A stretch of 64,000 bases of DNA from Phycisphaeraceae bacterium (GCA_015200025.1 CP054186.1:2964643-3028642), one strand, 5' to 3'. Positions 50,365 to 60,880 are shown, numbered from the stretch's first letter. The notes: generated from the sequence alone by a model not told the origin. Program-made: numbers and translations.

Positions 50365-50715
50365 TTAGCCCAGGGCCTTGACCGCCTCGTCGCGCGTCCC
50401 GACGATGGTGAGCACGCGGTGGAGTTTGGTCATCTCGAAGACCTGGCGGAGGTTCTCGTCCATCCCGCAGACGGCGAGTTTCCCGCCGTTCTTCTTGCAC
50501 GCGCTGTTGAGGCTCACCAGCACGCCCAGGCCCGCGGAGGCGACCAGGCGCACGTCGCTGAGGTCGACGACGATCTTCCACCCCGAGGCGGGCGCGGCCT
50601 TCTCGATCTCGCCCTTGAGGATCGGGGATTCGTAATCCCCGACTTTCTCGCGTTGCGGGCGGGCGACGAGCACCCCCCCGACCGTGTCCATCGTGCAGAA
50701 GGTCGATTGGTTCAT
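50365..50715 (-). CDS. STAS-domain anti-sigma factor antagonist-like protein
   Basis: This 116-aa protein is a single STAS domain: TMDTVGGVLVARPQ, WKIVVDLSDVRLVASAGLGVLVSLNSACKKNGGKLAVCGMDENLRQVFEMTKLHRVL. The serine in the VASAGLG loop is at the usual phosphorylation position of SpoIIAA/RsbV-type antagonists. It would bind an anti-sigma factor or a partner phosphatase. Its ATG overlaps the stop of the thioesterase gene upstream (ATGA). No cognate kinase lies nearby. Start ATG 50715. Confidence 0.9.
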   Translation of the reverse strand: MNQSTFCTMDTVGGVLVARPQREKVGDYESPILKGEIEKAAPASGWKIVVDLSDVRLVASAGLGVLVSLNSACKKNGGKLAVCGMDENLRQVFEMTKLHRVLTIVGTRDEAVKALG

Positions 50716-51116
50716 GGGCGTGCGGGCTCCGGGGGACGCGGTCCGGGGTCGTTCACCCGGAATGGTACCGGGCGTTCGTCCGGCCCGACGGAGACCATCG
50801 TGATCGACGCCGCCGTCACCGGGACCAGCGCCCCGCCCTCTCGCCGCTCGGCCTCGACCTCGACCCGCACCGTGATCGACGTCCGCCCGAGCCGCTCGGC
50901 CCGGGTATGGAAGTTCACCACGTCGCCCACGTGCACCGGCTCCTTGAACTCGACCCGGTCCATCGCCACCGTCACCCACTTGGTCCGACCGTGCTCGAGC
51001 GCCTCGACCAGCCCCGCCTGGTCGATGTACGACAGGATCACCCCGCCGAAGATCGTCCCGTAATGGTTCGTGTCCCGCGGCATCATCACCACCCGCAGGC
51101 TCAGCCGGCGTTCCAT
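50712..51116 (-). CDS. Hotdog-fold acyl-CoA thioesterase
   Basis: Start ATG 51116. The 134-aa protein has the acyl-CoA thioesterase hotdog pattern: RVVMMPRDTNHYGTIFGGVILSYIDQAGLVEAL (with the catalytic Asp in the helix), RVEFKEPVHVGDVVNFHTRAERLGRTSITVRVEVEAE. It hydrolyses acyl-CoA thioesters, with unknown chain preference. It is the first gene of a leftward run with STAS and purN; overlap with the STAS start is 4 bp. It is divergent from the DinB gene. Confidence 0.9.
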   Translation of the reverse strand: MERRLSLRVVMMPRDTNHYGTIFGGVILSYIDQAGLVEALEHGRTKWVTVAMDRVEFKEPVHVGDVVNFHTRAERLGRTSITVRVEVEAERREGGALVPVTAASITMVSVGPDERPVPFRVNDPGPRPPEPARP

Positions 51117-51168
51117 GGCCCAGCATAGCCCCGGGGTGTTCGCCCGGCCCCGCGCGCTACCCTCGGGC

Positions 51169-51801
51169 ATGAGCACCGCCCTTTGCCGTCCCCCGCGCCT
51201 CGGCTCGGTCGACCCCAAAGAAACCATCGCCGCCCTTGCCACCAACGACCTCCTGGCCCGCTACCGCCGGGGCGTCGAGAACTACGACCGCCGCCTCTTC
51301 CTGCTCCGCGACGAGCAGCTCGACCAGGCCTTCCTTCCCGAATCCGGGCTGGGCCGATGGCCCGTCCGCGTGGTCCTCGGGCACGTGATGGACGCGGACC
51401 TGGTCGCGGTCCACCGCATGCGCCGCGCCGTGGCCGAGGACAACCCCGTCTTCGCCGACTGGGACGAGAACGCGTTCGTCGAATCGAACCTCTACGGCGT
51501 GGGCGCTCCCCCCGGGGGAGGCGGGGCCGTCGGGTGGTACGTCGCGCTGACGCACACCCTCCGCCAGGGCACCGCCCAGTGGGCCTTCTCCCTCTCCGAC
51601 GCCCAGCTCGCCCGCACGGGCATGCACCCGGTCCGCGGCGTCATGTCCGTCCGCGACATCCTCGTGTCGTATACCCACCACCTTGAACACCACGCCGCCT
51701 ACCTCAACGCCAAGGTCGAGCGGTTCCTGGGGCCCGCGCCCGAGGAGCCCGTTCCCGCCGGCGGGTGTGGGCCCGGGTGCGGGTGCAAGCCCAAGGGCTG
51801 A
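51169..51801 (+). CDS. DinB-like four-helix protein
   Basis: ATG 51169 is chosen. The 210-aa protein has the DinB/DfsB four-helix pattern: VENYDRRLFLLRDEQLDQAF, WPVRVVLGHVMDADLVAVHRMRRAV, a variable middle and VRDILVSYTHHLEHHAAYLNAKVERFLG. The His residues in the second and fourth helices (GHVMDAD; HHLEHH) are the usual metal ligands. A Cys/Gly tail (GGCGPGCGCKPKG) could add a metal site. DinB-family proteins include thiol-dependent transferases; substrate unknown. It is convergent with the transglutaminase-like gene, 25 bp away. Confidence 0.85.
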   Translation: MSTALCRPPRLGSVDPKETIAALATNDLLARYRRGVENYDRRLFLLRDEQLDQAFLPESGLGRWPVRVVLGHVMDADLVAVHRMRRAVAEDNPVFADWDENAFVESNLYGVGAPPGGGGAVGWYVALTHTLRQGTAQWAFSLSDAQLARTGMHPVRGVMSVRDILVSYTHHLEHHAAYLNAKVERFLGPAPEEPVPAGGCGPGCGCKPKG

Positions 51802-51826
51802 CGGGCGTGGTCGGACGCCCGACCGC

Positions 51827-53440
51827 TTACCGAGTCGAACCCGGGAACCCCGGCTGCGGACGGTCGGGGCGGTGGCTCCCCTTGTGCCCCGCGAAACGCA
51901 CCCGCTGCCAGACCTGCGAGGGGAGCCCAGGGGTGACCTGCCACCCCCAGAACGCCGGAGACTCGTAGCTGCGGACCTTCGTGGGCGGGTGGAAGTGGTG
52001 CGCGAAGGGCATGACGCCCCGCAGCTCGTCGTGACGCCCGAAGAACTTCCACGACGAGTTGAGCGGGTGCATCCGGCTCGTCACGCGGCGGATGCGGACG
52101 GGGTCGGCGGGGACCCAGTTCGCCGTCTTGTTCGGCTCGTCGAACAGGTACCACTCGACCCAGGCACGAAGCCGCGGGGAACGGCTCCGCCCGCGGTCCT
52201 CGTTCTCTTCCTCGCGCGAGTCGTACCCGATCACCATCCGCGCGGGGATCCCGCAGTGCCGGTACGCCGCCGTCAGCAGGCACACCATGTCCCACTCGGT
52301 CCCGCGCTTCAGCCTCGCGGCCTGCTCGGCGCCCCCGATGGCGAGCCCCTCGAGCCCGTAGGTGCTCTGCACCTTGGACCCCCCGTCCGCGGGCGTGTAC
52401 CCCCCGCGGTTGAAGACCAGCCCGTCGCCCGTGGGCTGGAAGTGCTCCGAGGCTTTCCCGCACAGCAGTTTCGCCAAGACCGCCGGCGCGTACGACCGGG
52501 GGTCGCGCCCGCCGAGCCACGACTTGACCGCCTCGGCCACGTACGCCGGGTTGTACGGGACCGTCAGCCCCGTCAGCGGGTCGGGCCCGAAATCCACGTA
52601 CATCTGCGGCGCGAACGTCGACGCCGCGATCACCGGCCACCCCTGTGTGGGCCACCCCACCCGCTCCGCGGCCTTCTCGTCGTACGTCGTGTTGAACGAC
52701 GTCATCGGCAAGTCCACGATCAGCAGCGACGACTCCCACCGCGCGGGCACCCCGACCTCGCCCAGCGCCCACTTCCCCAGCCACACGCCCGAGTGGTACG
52801 GCGACCCGTCCAGCTGCGTCCGCAGCAGTTCGGGCTTCCCGAGCGTCCCCCCGGGCATGAACTTTCCGCTGAGCCGCTCGCGTTCATCCGTCACCAGCTT
52901 GCTCGTGGCCTCGGGCAGGTTGAGCAGGCTCGCCGCCGACGAGGAGACCACGGGGAACACGATCGTCATCGTCTCGTACGCCGTCCCGACCCTCGCCTGC
53001 ACCCGCGTCCCGTCCTCGTACACCAGGTTCCCGTACCCGTTGAGCGTCAGGAACGCACGCATGACCCACGCCTGAGGCTTCTCTCGCTTGACGTACGGCC
53101 CGGGCTCCTCCGGCTCGATGGCGCTCACCTTGATCACCCCGGGGATCGGGCCGGCCGACGTCAGCGGCGAGAAAGCGCCCGGCCCCATCGGCTGCCCCGG
53201 CGTCGTGGGGGTGGTGGGGGTGGTGGGGGAGGTGGGGGGCTTGGAGGGGTCCTGGGGCTGAGCCGAATCGGGCTTGGAGCCGTCGGGGTTGACGGGCGTG
53301 GTGTCCGGCGGCTGGTGGTTCTTGCGGTGGGCTTCCGATTCGGGGTCCGGTTGCACGGGACCGAGCCCCGCGACCGACCCCGCGACCGTCAGCGCCGCCA
53401 CGGTGAACCGACACGCCCGACGCCGATGCTCGTGTTGCAT
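51827..53440 (-). CDS. Exported transglutaminase-like protein lacking the catalytic Cys and His
   Basis: Start ATG 53440; upstream codons show no signal. The 537-aa protein has a signal-like hydrophobic segment (FTVAALTVAGSVAGLGPVQ) and a long Pro/Thr linker. The body of unknown fold ends in a transglutaminase-like core (around AAYRHCGIPARMVIGYD, AWVEWYLFD, NWVPADPV). By alignment to the family pattern, the nucleophile Cys position is Glu (GTEWDMVCLLTAAYRHCGIPAR) and the His before AWVE is Arg. Only the Asp remains, so it is probably not a transglutaminase or protease. It could still bind a substrate or partner. Confidence 0.75.
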   Translation of the reverse strand: MQHEHRRRACRFTVAALTVAGSVAGLGPVQPDPESEAHRKNHQPPDTTPVNPDGSKPDSAQPQDPSKPPTSPTTPTTPTTPGQPMGPGAFSPLTSAGPIPGVIKVSAIEPEEPGPYVKREKPQAWVMRAFLTLNGYGNLVYEDGTRVQARVGTAYETMTIVFPVVSSSAASLLNLPEATSKLVTDERERLSGKFMPGGTLGKPELLRTQLDGSPYHSGVWLGKWALGEVGVPARWESSLLIVDLPMTSFNTTYDEKAAERVGWPTQGWPVIAASTFAPQMYVDFGPDPLTGLTVPYNPAYVAEAVKSWLGGRDPRSYAPAVLAKLLCGKASEHFQPTGDGLVFNRGGYTPADGGSKVQSTYGLEGLAIGGAEQAARLKRGTEWDMVCLLTAAYRHCGIPARMVIGYDSREEENEDRGRSRSPRLRAWVEWYLFDEPNKTANWVPADPVRIRRVTSRMHPLNSSWKFFGRHDELRGVMPFAHHFHPPTKVRSYESPAFWGWQVTPGLPSQVWQRVRFAGHKGSHRPDRPQPGFPGSTR

Positions 53441-53569
53441 CCCAACGCTCCTTGCCGGGCCCGCCGATCCCCGCGATCGTCGTGGTTCGGCGCCCGAAAC
53501 CCGATCCCACCCCACTGTACGACGCCCCATCGCCCGCCGCGGTTCCTCCACCCGCACGTACACTCGCGT

Positions 53570-55108
53570 ATGGCCTCAACCCAACACCCGCCGAAGACCC
53601 CCGCCACCCCCCCGGCCCACGCCCCCGCCACGCGGCTCGAACGCGACACGATGGGCGAGATGGAGGTCCCCGCCGATGTGCTCTACGGCGCGTCCACGCA
53701 GCGGGCGGTGCTCAACTTCCCCGTCTCGGGGCGTCCGGTCCCCTTCCAGGTCATCCACGCGTACGCGTTGCTCAAGAGCGCGTGCGCCGCGGTCAACCAC
53801 CGCCTTGGGCGCCTCGACGAGGCCCGGACCAAGGCGATCATGGAGGCCTGCCGGGAGATCGCCGACGGGATGCCCGCCCTGGGCGGGTGGCAACGCCACT
53901 TCCCCGTGGACATCTTCCAGACCGGGAGCGGGACCTCGACGAACATGAATGCCAACGAGGTGATCGCCAACCTCGCCGCCGTCCGGGCCCACCACCCCAT
54001 CGGCAAGAGCAAAGACCCCACGTTCATCGCCGCCGGGGGCGTCCACCCCAACGACCATGTCAACATGGGGCAGTCCTCCAACGACACGTTCCCGACGGCC
54101 ATGCACGTCGCCGCCGCCCTGGCGATCAAGAACGAGCTGCTCCCCGCCGTGGGAGCGATGGCCTCGCGGCTGAGCGATCAGGCGGCCCTGTGGGACGGGA
54201 TCGTCAAGATCGGGCGGACCCACCTCCAGGACGCCACGCCCATCCGGCTGGGGCAGGAGTTCTCCGGGTACGCCTCGCAGCTGCGCCACGCCGAGGAGAG
54301 GCTCCACCGGGCCCTGCACACGCTGGGCGAGCTGGCCATCGGGGGGACCGCGGTGGGCACGGGGATCAACTGCCACGAGCGGTTCGGGGCGATGGTCGCC
54401 GCCGAACTGACCGAATCCACGGGCATCCACTTCCGCGAGGCGTCCAACCACTTCGAGGCCCAGCACGCCAAGGACGCCTGCGTCGAGACCGCGGGGCACC
54501 TCGCCACCATCGCCGTCTCGCTCACCAAAATCGCCAACGACATCCGCTGGCTGGGGTCGGGCCCGCGCTGCGGCATCGGCGAGCTGATCTTCCCCGCCGT
54601 CCAGCCCGGGTCGTCGATCATGCCCGGGAAGGTCAACCCCGTCATCTGCGAGAGCCTCATCATGGTCTCCTGCCAGGTGCTCGGCAACGCCCACGCCGTC
54701 ACCCTCGGCGGTCTCGGGGGCGTCGGGAGCCTGCTGGACCTCAACGTCGCGATGCCCGTGATGGCCGCCAACCTTCTCGATTCCATCCACCTGCTCGCCC
54801 GCGGGTCCTCGATGTTCACCGAGAACCTGCTCAAGGACCTCAGGCCCGACGAGGCCCGATGCAAGGCCCTCATCGAAGGGTCCCTCGCCATGTGCACCAG
54901 CCTCGTGCCCGTCATCGGGTACGACGCCTCGGCCGCCCTCGCCAAGGAGGCCTTCAAGCAAGGGATCACCGTTCGAGAGCTGGCCCACCGGACGCTCGTG
55001 GGCCGTCCCGACATGTCAGGGAAATCCATCACCGCCGACGACCTCGAGCGGGCCCTCGACCCCAGGTCGATGACCCTCCCCGGGGGCGAGGGCAGCGCGG
55101 GCGGGTGA
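53570..55108 (+). CDS. fumC: Fumarate hydratase, class II
   Basis: This 512-aa enzyme interconverts fumarate and malate in the citric acid cycle. It starts at ATG 53570 with a 20-residue Pro/Thr/Ala-rich extension and then the standard ERDTMGEMEVPADVLYGASTQRAV. Class II signatures are present: QTGSGTSTNMNANEVIAN, DHVNMGQSSNDTFPTAMH and the GSSIMPGKVNPV fingerprint with its catalytic Ser. It is probably cytoplasmic and tetrameric. The stop codon is inside the start of the 8-bp repeat array that follows. No iron-sulfur ligands are needed in this class. Confidence 0.95.
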   Translation: MASTQHPPKTPATPPAHAPATRLERDTMGEMEVPADVLYGASTQRAVLNFPVSGRPVPFQVIHAYALLKSACAAVNHRLGRLDEARTKAIMEACREIADGMPALGGWQRHFPVDIFQTGSGTSTNMNANEVIANLAAVRAHHPIGKSKDPTFIAAGGVHPNDHVNMGQSSNDTFPTAMHVAAALAIKNELLPAVGAMASRLSDQAALWDGIVKIGRTHLQDATPIRLGQEFSGYASQLRHAEERLHRALHTLGELAIGGTAVGTGINCHERFGAMVAAELTESTGIHFREASNHFEAQHAKDACVETAGHLATIAVSLTKIANDIRWLGSGPRCGIGELIFPAVQPGSSIMPGKVNPVICESLIMVSCQVLGNAHAVTLGGLGGVGSLLDLNVAMPVMAANLLDSIHLLARGSSMFTENLLKDLRPDEARCKALIEGSLAMCTSLVPVIGYDASAALAKEAFKQGITVRELAHRTLVGRPDMSGKSITADDLERALDPRSMTLPGGEGSAGG

Positions 55109-55263
55109 CCCGGTGACCCGGTGACCCGGTGACCCGGTGACCCGGTGACCCGGTGACCCGGTGACCCGGTGACCCGGTGATCCGGTGGGGCGGTGGGGCG
55201 GTGGGGCGGTGGGGCGGTGGGGCGGTGGGGCGGTGGGGCGGTGGGGCGGTGGGGCGGTGGGGC
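55104..55263. repeat. 20-unit array of 8-bp repeats in two flavours
   Basis: Nine GGTGACCC units (55104-55175), one variant GGTGATCC (55176-55183) and ten GGTGGGGC units (55184-55263) follow one another in one 8-bp phase. The array begins in the stop codon of fumC and then occupies non-coding DNA. The G-rich half could form G-quadruplexes. It is not a CRISPR array, as there are no spacers. Slipped-strand expansion would explain it. Confidence 0.9.
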
Positions 55264-55482
55264 GGAGACCCGGTTGAGGGCTGGGGTCTTTCCCCCGGAC
55301 ACGCCGAGCCTCGCCCGTCACTCCGGAGCATCCGGCGTGAACGGCGCGGGCTTCGCCGCCGCGCGTCGTCTGGCAAGCGATTTGCGTTCAGACTTTTCTC
55401 CGCCCCCGCTCAAGCGGCCCCCGGCACGTGCCGACCGTTGGAGGCGCGAGGGTGTTCCGCGCCGGAGAGAGGTCAACAACAG

Positions 55483-55821
55483 ATGGAGAGCCCCGCCAAG
55501 GTCGTCGCCGGCATTTTCTCGTTGTCGGCGTTCGCCGTCGCCGCGCTTACGGGCCTGGCGGTCGGGAACCCCGCGTCCGACGTGCTTGGACGGGCGTTGG
55601 TCTGCCTGGTGACCGCGCATCTTGTAGGGGTTCTGGTCGGATCGGCGTTCGAGTCGGTGCTCGCCCGCTCGGTGGCGGCGCGTCATGGGGTGGTGGATCT
55701 TTCGGCGCCGATGGTGGGCGGATCGGGGACGAGTTCTGGGTCTTCGGTGGATAACTCTGTGGATAGTTCCGTCAACGCGGGCGAGGAGCGCGCGAATGTC
55801 GCCGGTTTGCCAGAAAGTTGA
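55483..55821 (+). CDS. Small membrane protein upstream of the flagellar-type sigma gene
   Basis: ATG 55483 follows GAGAGAGG. The 112-aa product has two transmembrane helices (VVAGIFSLSAFAVAALTGLAVG; VLGRALVCLVTAHLVGVLVGSAF) and a polar Ser/Gly/Val-rich tail (SGTSSGSSVDNSVDSSV). I recognise no family. It precedes the sigma factor gene by about 125 bp on the same strand, so they may be co-transcribed and the protein could act with the flagellar regulon, but that is only neighbourhood. Confidence 0.7.
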   Translation: MESPAKVVAGIFSLSAFAVAALTGLAVGNPASDVLGRALVCLVTAHLVGVLVGSAFESVLARSVAARHGVVDLSAPMVGGSGTSSGSSVDNSVDSSVNAGEERANVAGLPES

Positions 55822-55946
55822 GCACGGAGGCCGGGAAAGTTGTTATGAGTACGTGTGAGCGGGCGGAGCCTGCTCGTGGAAACGGATTTCCGCGCCGGAC
55901 GATCGGGTGACCCCGTCGGGCGGCGCAAGGTCAGGGAGTTGACCAC

Positions 55947-56834
55947 ATGGCGGTAGCGAAGGCCTTCGGCCGGGTGGGGTTCCGGAATAACGGTCGGGCG
56001 TTGGTGCGGCACATGGAGGCCGCCCGGGCCAAGTCCCCGTACGACGCGATGCCGGTCGCGGACCTGTGGAAGGAGTACCGGACGCTGGACGAGGGCACGC
56101 CGGCCCGGGAGCGTCTGCGGAACTTCCTGATGGAGAAGTTCCTCCCGCTGGTGCGGTACAACGCCGAGCGGATCCACACGCGTCTGCCCGACGAGGTGGA
56201 TATCGAAGACCTGATGAGCGCCGGGGTCTTCGGGCTGATGGACGCCATCGACGCCTTCGACCTGGAGCGCAAGGTCAAGTTCGAGACGTACTGCGCCCCG
56301 CGCATCCGCGGCGCGATCCTCGACGAGCTCCGCTCGATGGACTGGGTGCCCCGCCTGGTGCGTCACCGCACGGCCAAGTTCGACCAGGCCCGTCAGTTGA
56401 TCGAGATGGAAACCGGCGAACTGGCGACCGACGACCAGATCGCCTCGCGCCTGGGCATCTCGGGCGAGGAGTTCGACAAGCTCAAGCGGGACAGCTTCGC
56501 CGTCAACACCCGCAGCCTCACGCAGCGCTGCTTCGGGGGCGACGGGTCCAAGGACGTCCGCGAGATCGACATCATCAAGGACGATTCGTCGCGCAACCCC
56601 GCGGTGGACGTGCAGCGCCGCGACCTCAAGGAGCTGATCACCAAGGGGCTCAGCCGCTCCGAACGCCTGATCGTCATCCTCTACTACTACGAGGGGATGA
56701 CGATGAAGGAGATCGGCGCGACGCTGGACCTTTCCGAGAGCCGCGTGAGCCAGATGCACAGCTCGATCCTGCTCCGCCTCAAGGCGCAGATGCAGCACCG
56801 CACCAAGGAACTCGAGCCGGTCGCGGAGGAGTAG
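55947..56834 (+). CDS. Sigma factor of the FliA/WhiG type
   Basis: This 295-aa protein has sigma region 2 (ADLWKEYRTLDEGTPARERLRNFLMEKFLPLVRYNAERI, DIEDLMSAGVFGLMDAIDAFDLERKVKFETYCAPRIRGAILDELRSMDW). Region 3 (ATDDQIASRLGISGEEF) and region 4 (LSRSERLIVILYYYEGMTMKEIGATLDLSESRVSQMHSSILLRLK) follow. This is the FliA/WhiG class, which directs flagellar or developmental transcription. The N terminus has an extra 40 basic residues. Flagellar rod gene 33645-34421 is in the same window. Start ATG 55947. An anti-sigma FlgM gene is not visible. Confidence 0.93.
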   Translation: MAVAKAFGRVGFRNNGRALVRHMEAARAKSPYDAMPVADLWKEYRTLDEGTPARERLRNFLMEKFLPLVRYNAERIHTRLPDEVDIEDLMSAGVFGLMDAIDAFDLERKVKFETYCAPRIRGAILDELRSMDWVPRLVRHRTAKFDQARQLIEMETGELATDDQIASRLGISGEEFDKLKRDSFAVNTRSLTQRCFGGDGSKDVREIDIIKDDSSRNPAVDVQRRDLKELITKGLSRSERLIVILYYYEGMTMKEIGATLDLSESRVSQMHSSILLRLKAQMQHRTKELEPVAEE

Positions 56835-56912
56835 CCCCGGCTCCCTCCGCCGCTCACCACCACGCTTCCCTTCGCACGCCCCGCCCGCGCGGGGCGTGTG
56901 TGTTGACGGGCC

Positions 56913-57428
56913 CTACGCGCCGGCCGGGGGGGTGTGGATCGTGACCGGGGGCGTGGCGGGCGCGGGCCTGGGCGGGGTCGAATCGACGAGCGTCGCGATG
57001 TAGCGCTGGAAGTCGTCGTGCATGATCTTCATCGAGGGGCCGGTGAACATCCGGCGGAACGATTCCTCCGCCGCGATCTCGCGCATCCGCTTCTCCCAGC
57101 TCTCGAAGTAGTCCCTGGGGAGCAGCCCCTCCTGCCGGCTGAACCAGACGATCTCGAAGACCGAGAGCTGCATGAGGTTGAAGAAATACTCCTGGACCTC
57201 GCGGGAGTCGCGCATGCCCAGGGTGTCGTGCCGGTAGACCTCGGCGAGCGAGGGGTCCTCGACCCGCATCTCGCGCAGGTGCATCTGCAGCTCGACGAGC
57301 TTGGTGAAGTTGGAGACGTGCGCGACGCGGCGCCAGTGCCGGAACTGCAGCCCGGCGAAGACGATCCCGCACGCCACCACCGTCGACGAGAACGCCTGGA
57401 TGCTCAACTGAACGGTCTGGAGGTCCAT
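56913..57428 (-). CDS. Single-pass membrane protein of unknown function (171 aa)
   Basis: ATG 57428 gives 171 aa. One N-terminal transmembrane helix (SIQAFSSTVVACGIVFAGLQF) is followed by a cytoplasmic-type helical domain. The domain contains NFTKLVELQMHLREMRVEDPSLAEVYRHD, QEYFFNLMQLSVFEIVWFSRQEGLL and WEKRMREIAAEESFRRMF. It resembles the widespread family of small membrane proteins with a conserved four-helix-like tail, but I cannot name one. It ends in a Pro/Thr-rich tail. It is convergent with the sigma factor gene and co-directional with the zinc-ribbon gene 36 bp upstream. Confidence 0.75.
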   Translation of the reverse strand: MDLQTVQLSIQAFSSTVVACGIVFAGLQFRHWRRVAHVSNFTKLVELQMHLREMRVEDPSLAEVYRHDTLGMRDSREVQEYFFNLMQLSVFEIVWFSRQEGLLPRDYFESWEKRMREIAAEESFRRMFTGPSMKIMHDDFQRYIATLVDSTPPRPAPATPPVTIHTPPAGA

Positions 57429-57464
57429 ACGGGGGCGATCCTACGGCGGGCGCCCGCCCGGGCG

Positions 57465-58259
57465 TCAGGGGGTGGTCACGCCGCCGCCCGTCGTCTTCGC
57501 CGAACGCCACCGTTCGAGGTACTTCCGATCGTCCTCGGCCCGGACGCACCGAGGGCACGCCCCGGGCGCGCCCCGGGCCGCGGTGCGACGGTGCCGCCGC
57601 CACAACACGGCCTCCGCCAACACCCACGCCAGGCATATCCCCGCGGCCGTCAGAGCCACTTCAAACCCGGGGAGTATGTCGTCGGGGTTGCCCGATCGGG
57701 CCGACACAATCCGGGCGATCCTCCGCTGCGCGATGATGAACCATGCCACCCCGATCGCCCCGAATGCCGCCATGGCCGTAAAGACCCGGATCCACATGAG
57801 CCGGGCGAACGGGCAGGAATCTCGCCAGCGAAGAGGCCCGTTAACCATCCAGTGGGCCCGGCGCAGCCGACGGTCCGAAGTCTCGCCGCACTCGGGGCAC
57901 ACCGTCGTCGTTTCGTCGTCCACGGTCTGGCCGTCCGCGAGGTGGCGCATGTCGTAGGCACAGAATGGGCACGGGTCCGAGCGGCCCTCGACCGCCGCGA
58001 AGTGGAGTCGCCGGAACGCCGAACTCGTCCGGATCGACCACCCGACGACGCACGCCGTCAGCGTGATCACGACGAGCGGGACAAGCCACACGGGCACGCC
58101 CGTGATCGCCCGGAGCGTGCCGGAAACATCCAGGAACACCAGCGCAACGGTCGTGAGGGTACCGACGGCGGCGAGCGTCAGCTCGAGCCGATCGCGCCAG
58201 AGCATGGGTCGGCGTCGCACGCCGGCGGCGCCGGGTTGGTGACCGACCCGATCCGACAT
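57465..58259 (-). CDS. Multi-pass membrane protein with zinc-ribbon CxxC pairs
   Basis: This 264-aa protein has four or so transmembrane helices, in two groups. Between them lies a soluble loop with CPFCAYDMRHL and VCPECGE, forming a zinc ribbon. A third CxxC (CPRC) lies near the C terminus. The arrangement repeats that of the protein at 35508-36053. No catalytic motif is seen. ATG 58259 is taken as the start; ATG 58205 (MLWRDRLELTLAA) is a possible later start. Function unknown. Confidence 0.75.
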   Translation of the reverse strand: MSDRVGHQPGAAGVRRRPMLWRDRLELTLAAVGTLTTVALVFLDVSGTLRAITGVPVWLVPLVVITLTACVVGWSIRTSSAFRRLHFAAVEGRSDPCPFCAYDMRHLADGQTVDDETTTVCPECGETSDRRLRRAHWMVNGPLRWRDSCPFARLMWIRVFTAMAAFGAIGVAWFIIAQRRIARIVSARSGNPDDILPGFEVALTAAGICLAWVLAEAVLWRRHRRTAARGAPGACPRCVRAEDDRKYLERWRSAKTTGGGVTTP

Positions 58260-58320
58260 GCCTGCATGGTAACACGGGGCGGGTGAGGCGCCGGGGTGGG
58301 GGGAGGGGTGGGGGTGGCGG

Positions 58321-59232
58321 TCAGATCAGTTGCAGGGAGTTCTCGACGCCCAGCGTGGCGTAGATCTCGCGCGTCGCCGTCGACTTGTTGAGCGTGTACA
58401 GGTGGATCCCCGCGGCCTTGTGGTCCAGGAGGTCGCGGCACTGCTCGGTCGCCCAGTGGACCCCCACACGCCGGACGGCCGCGTCGTTGCCGCCCGCCCG
58501 GTTGATCGCCCGGATCAGCGGCGCGGGGTACCTCGCCCCGGCGGCCAGGTCGGCCATCCGCTTCATCCCCGCGATCGACGTGATGGGCATCACCCCCGCG
58601 ATGATCGGCGTCCGCACCCCCGCCAGCTCGCAGCGGTCGCGGAAGTCGTACAGGTCGCGGTTGTCGAAGAACAGTTGCGTCACGATGAAATCCGCCCCGC
58701 GGTCGATCTTCGCCTTGAGCCGGTCCATCTCTTCGAGCCGGTTGGGCGTGTCGGGGTGCCCCTCGGGGAACCCGGCGACCCCGATGGCGAACCCGCGGCG
58801 GTCGGGGTGCCGGCCCGATTCGTTGAACTTGCGGATGAAGCCCACCAGGTCCGCCGCGTGGCGGAAATGCTTGAAGGGCTCGTCGCCCGTGACGCCCTTG
58901 GGGCGGTCCCCGCGGAGGGCCAGGATCTTGTTGATCCCCGCGGCCGCGTACGACGACAGGATCTCGTCGATCTCCCGCTCGTCGTGACCGACGCAGGTCA
59001 GGTGCGGCATCGGGTCCAGCGGCGTCGTCGTGCTGATCTTGACGACCAGGTCGTGCGTGAGCTGCCGCGTGCTCCCCCCGGCGCCGTAGGTCACCGAGAC
59101 GAACGTGGGCTTGAGTTTCTCGAACTCCTTGATGTGCCCGAAGAGGTCGCCGGCGCCCTCGGCCGTCCGCGGGGGGAAGAACTCGAACGAGAAGGTCGTC
59201 CGGCGAGATTGGAAGACGTCGCGGATGTCCAT
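58321..59232 (-). CDS. metF: Methylenetetrahydrofolate reductase
   Basis: This 303-aa flavoenzyme reduces 5,10-methylenetetrahydrofolate to 5-methyltetrahydrofolate for methionine synthesis. Signatures include TFSFEFFPPRTAEG, FVSVTYGAGGSTRQLTHDLV, PHLTCVGHDEREIDEIL, NKILALRGDRP and FIVTQLFFDN. It has the bacterial length and one catalytic domain. It lies 97 bp downstream of ahcY, in a plausible operon with the ArsR-methyltransferase. Start ATG 59232. Confidence 0.95.
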   Translation of the reverse strand: MDIRDVFQSRRTTFSFEFFPPRTAEGAGDLFGHIKEFEKLKPTFVSVTYGAGGSTRQLTHDLVVKISTTTPLDPMPHLTCVGHDEREIDEILSSYAAAGINKILALRGDRPKGVTGDEPFKHFRHAADLVGFIRKFNESGRHPDRRGFAIGVAGFPEGHPDTPNRLEEMDRLKAKIDRGADFIVTQLFFDNRDLYDFRDRCELAGVRTPIIAGVMPITSIAGMKRMADLAAGARYPAPLIRAINRAGGNDAAVRRVGVHWATEQCRDLLDHKAAGIHLYTLNKSTATREIYATLGVENSLQLI

Positions 59233-59329
59233 GCGGGGTCTCGTGCCGTCACCGTGGGCCTCGTGCCCGGGCGTCGAAATCCCCCCGGGGGCTTCCGCCC
59301 GCGGGAGGGGTGTGAGGGTCGGGGGTTGA

Positions 59330-60851
<1,522 letters not shown>

Positions 60852-60880
<29 letters not shown>

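Noticed and set aside
55104..55263. CRISPR array
   Set aside because: Units are 8 bp with no spacers and no cas genes in the window. No CRISPR array was seen anywhere else either.
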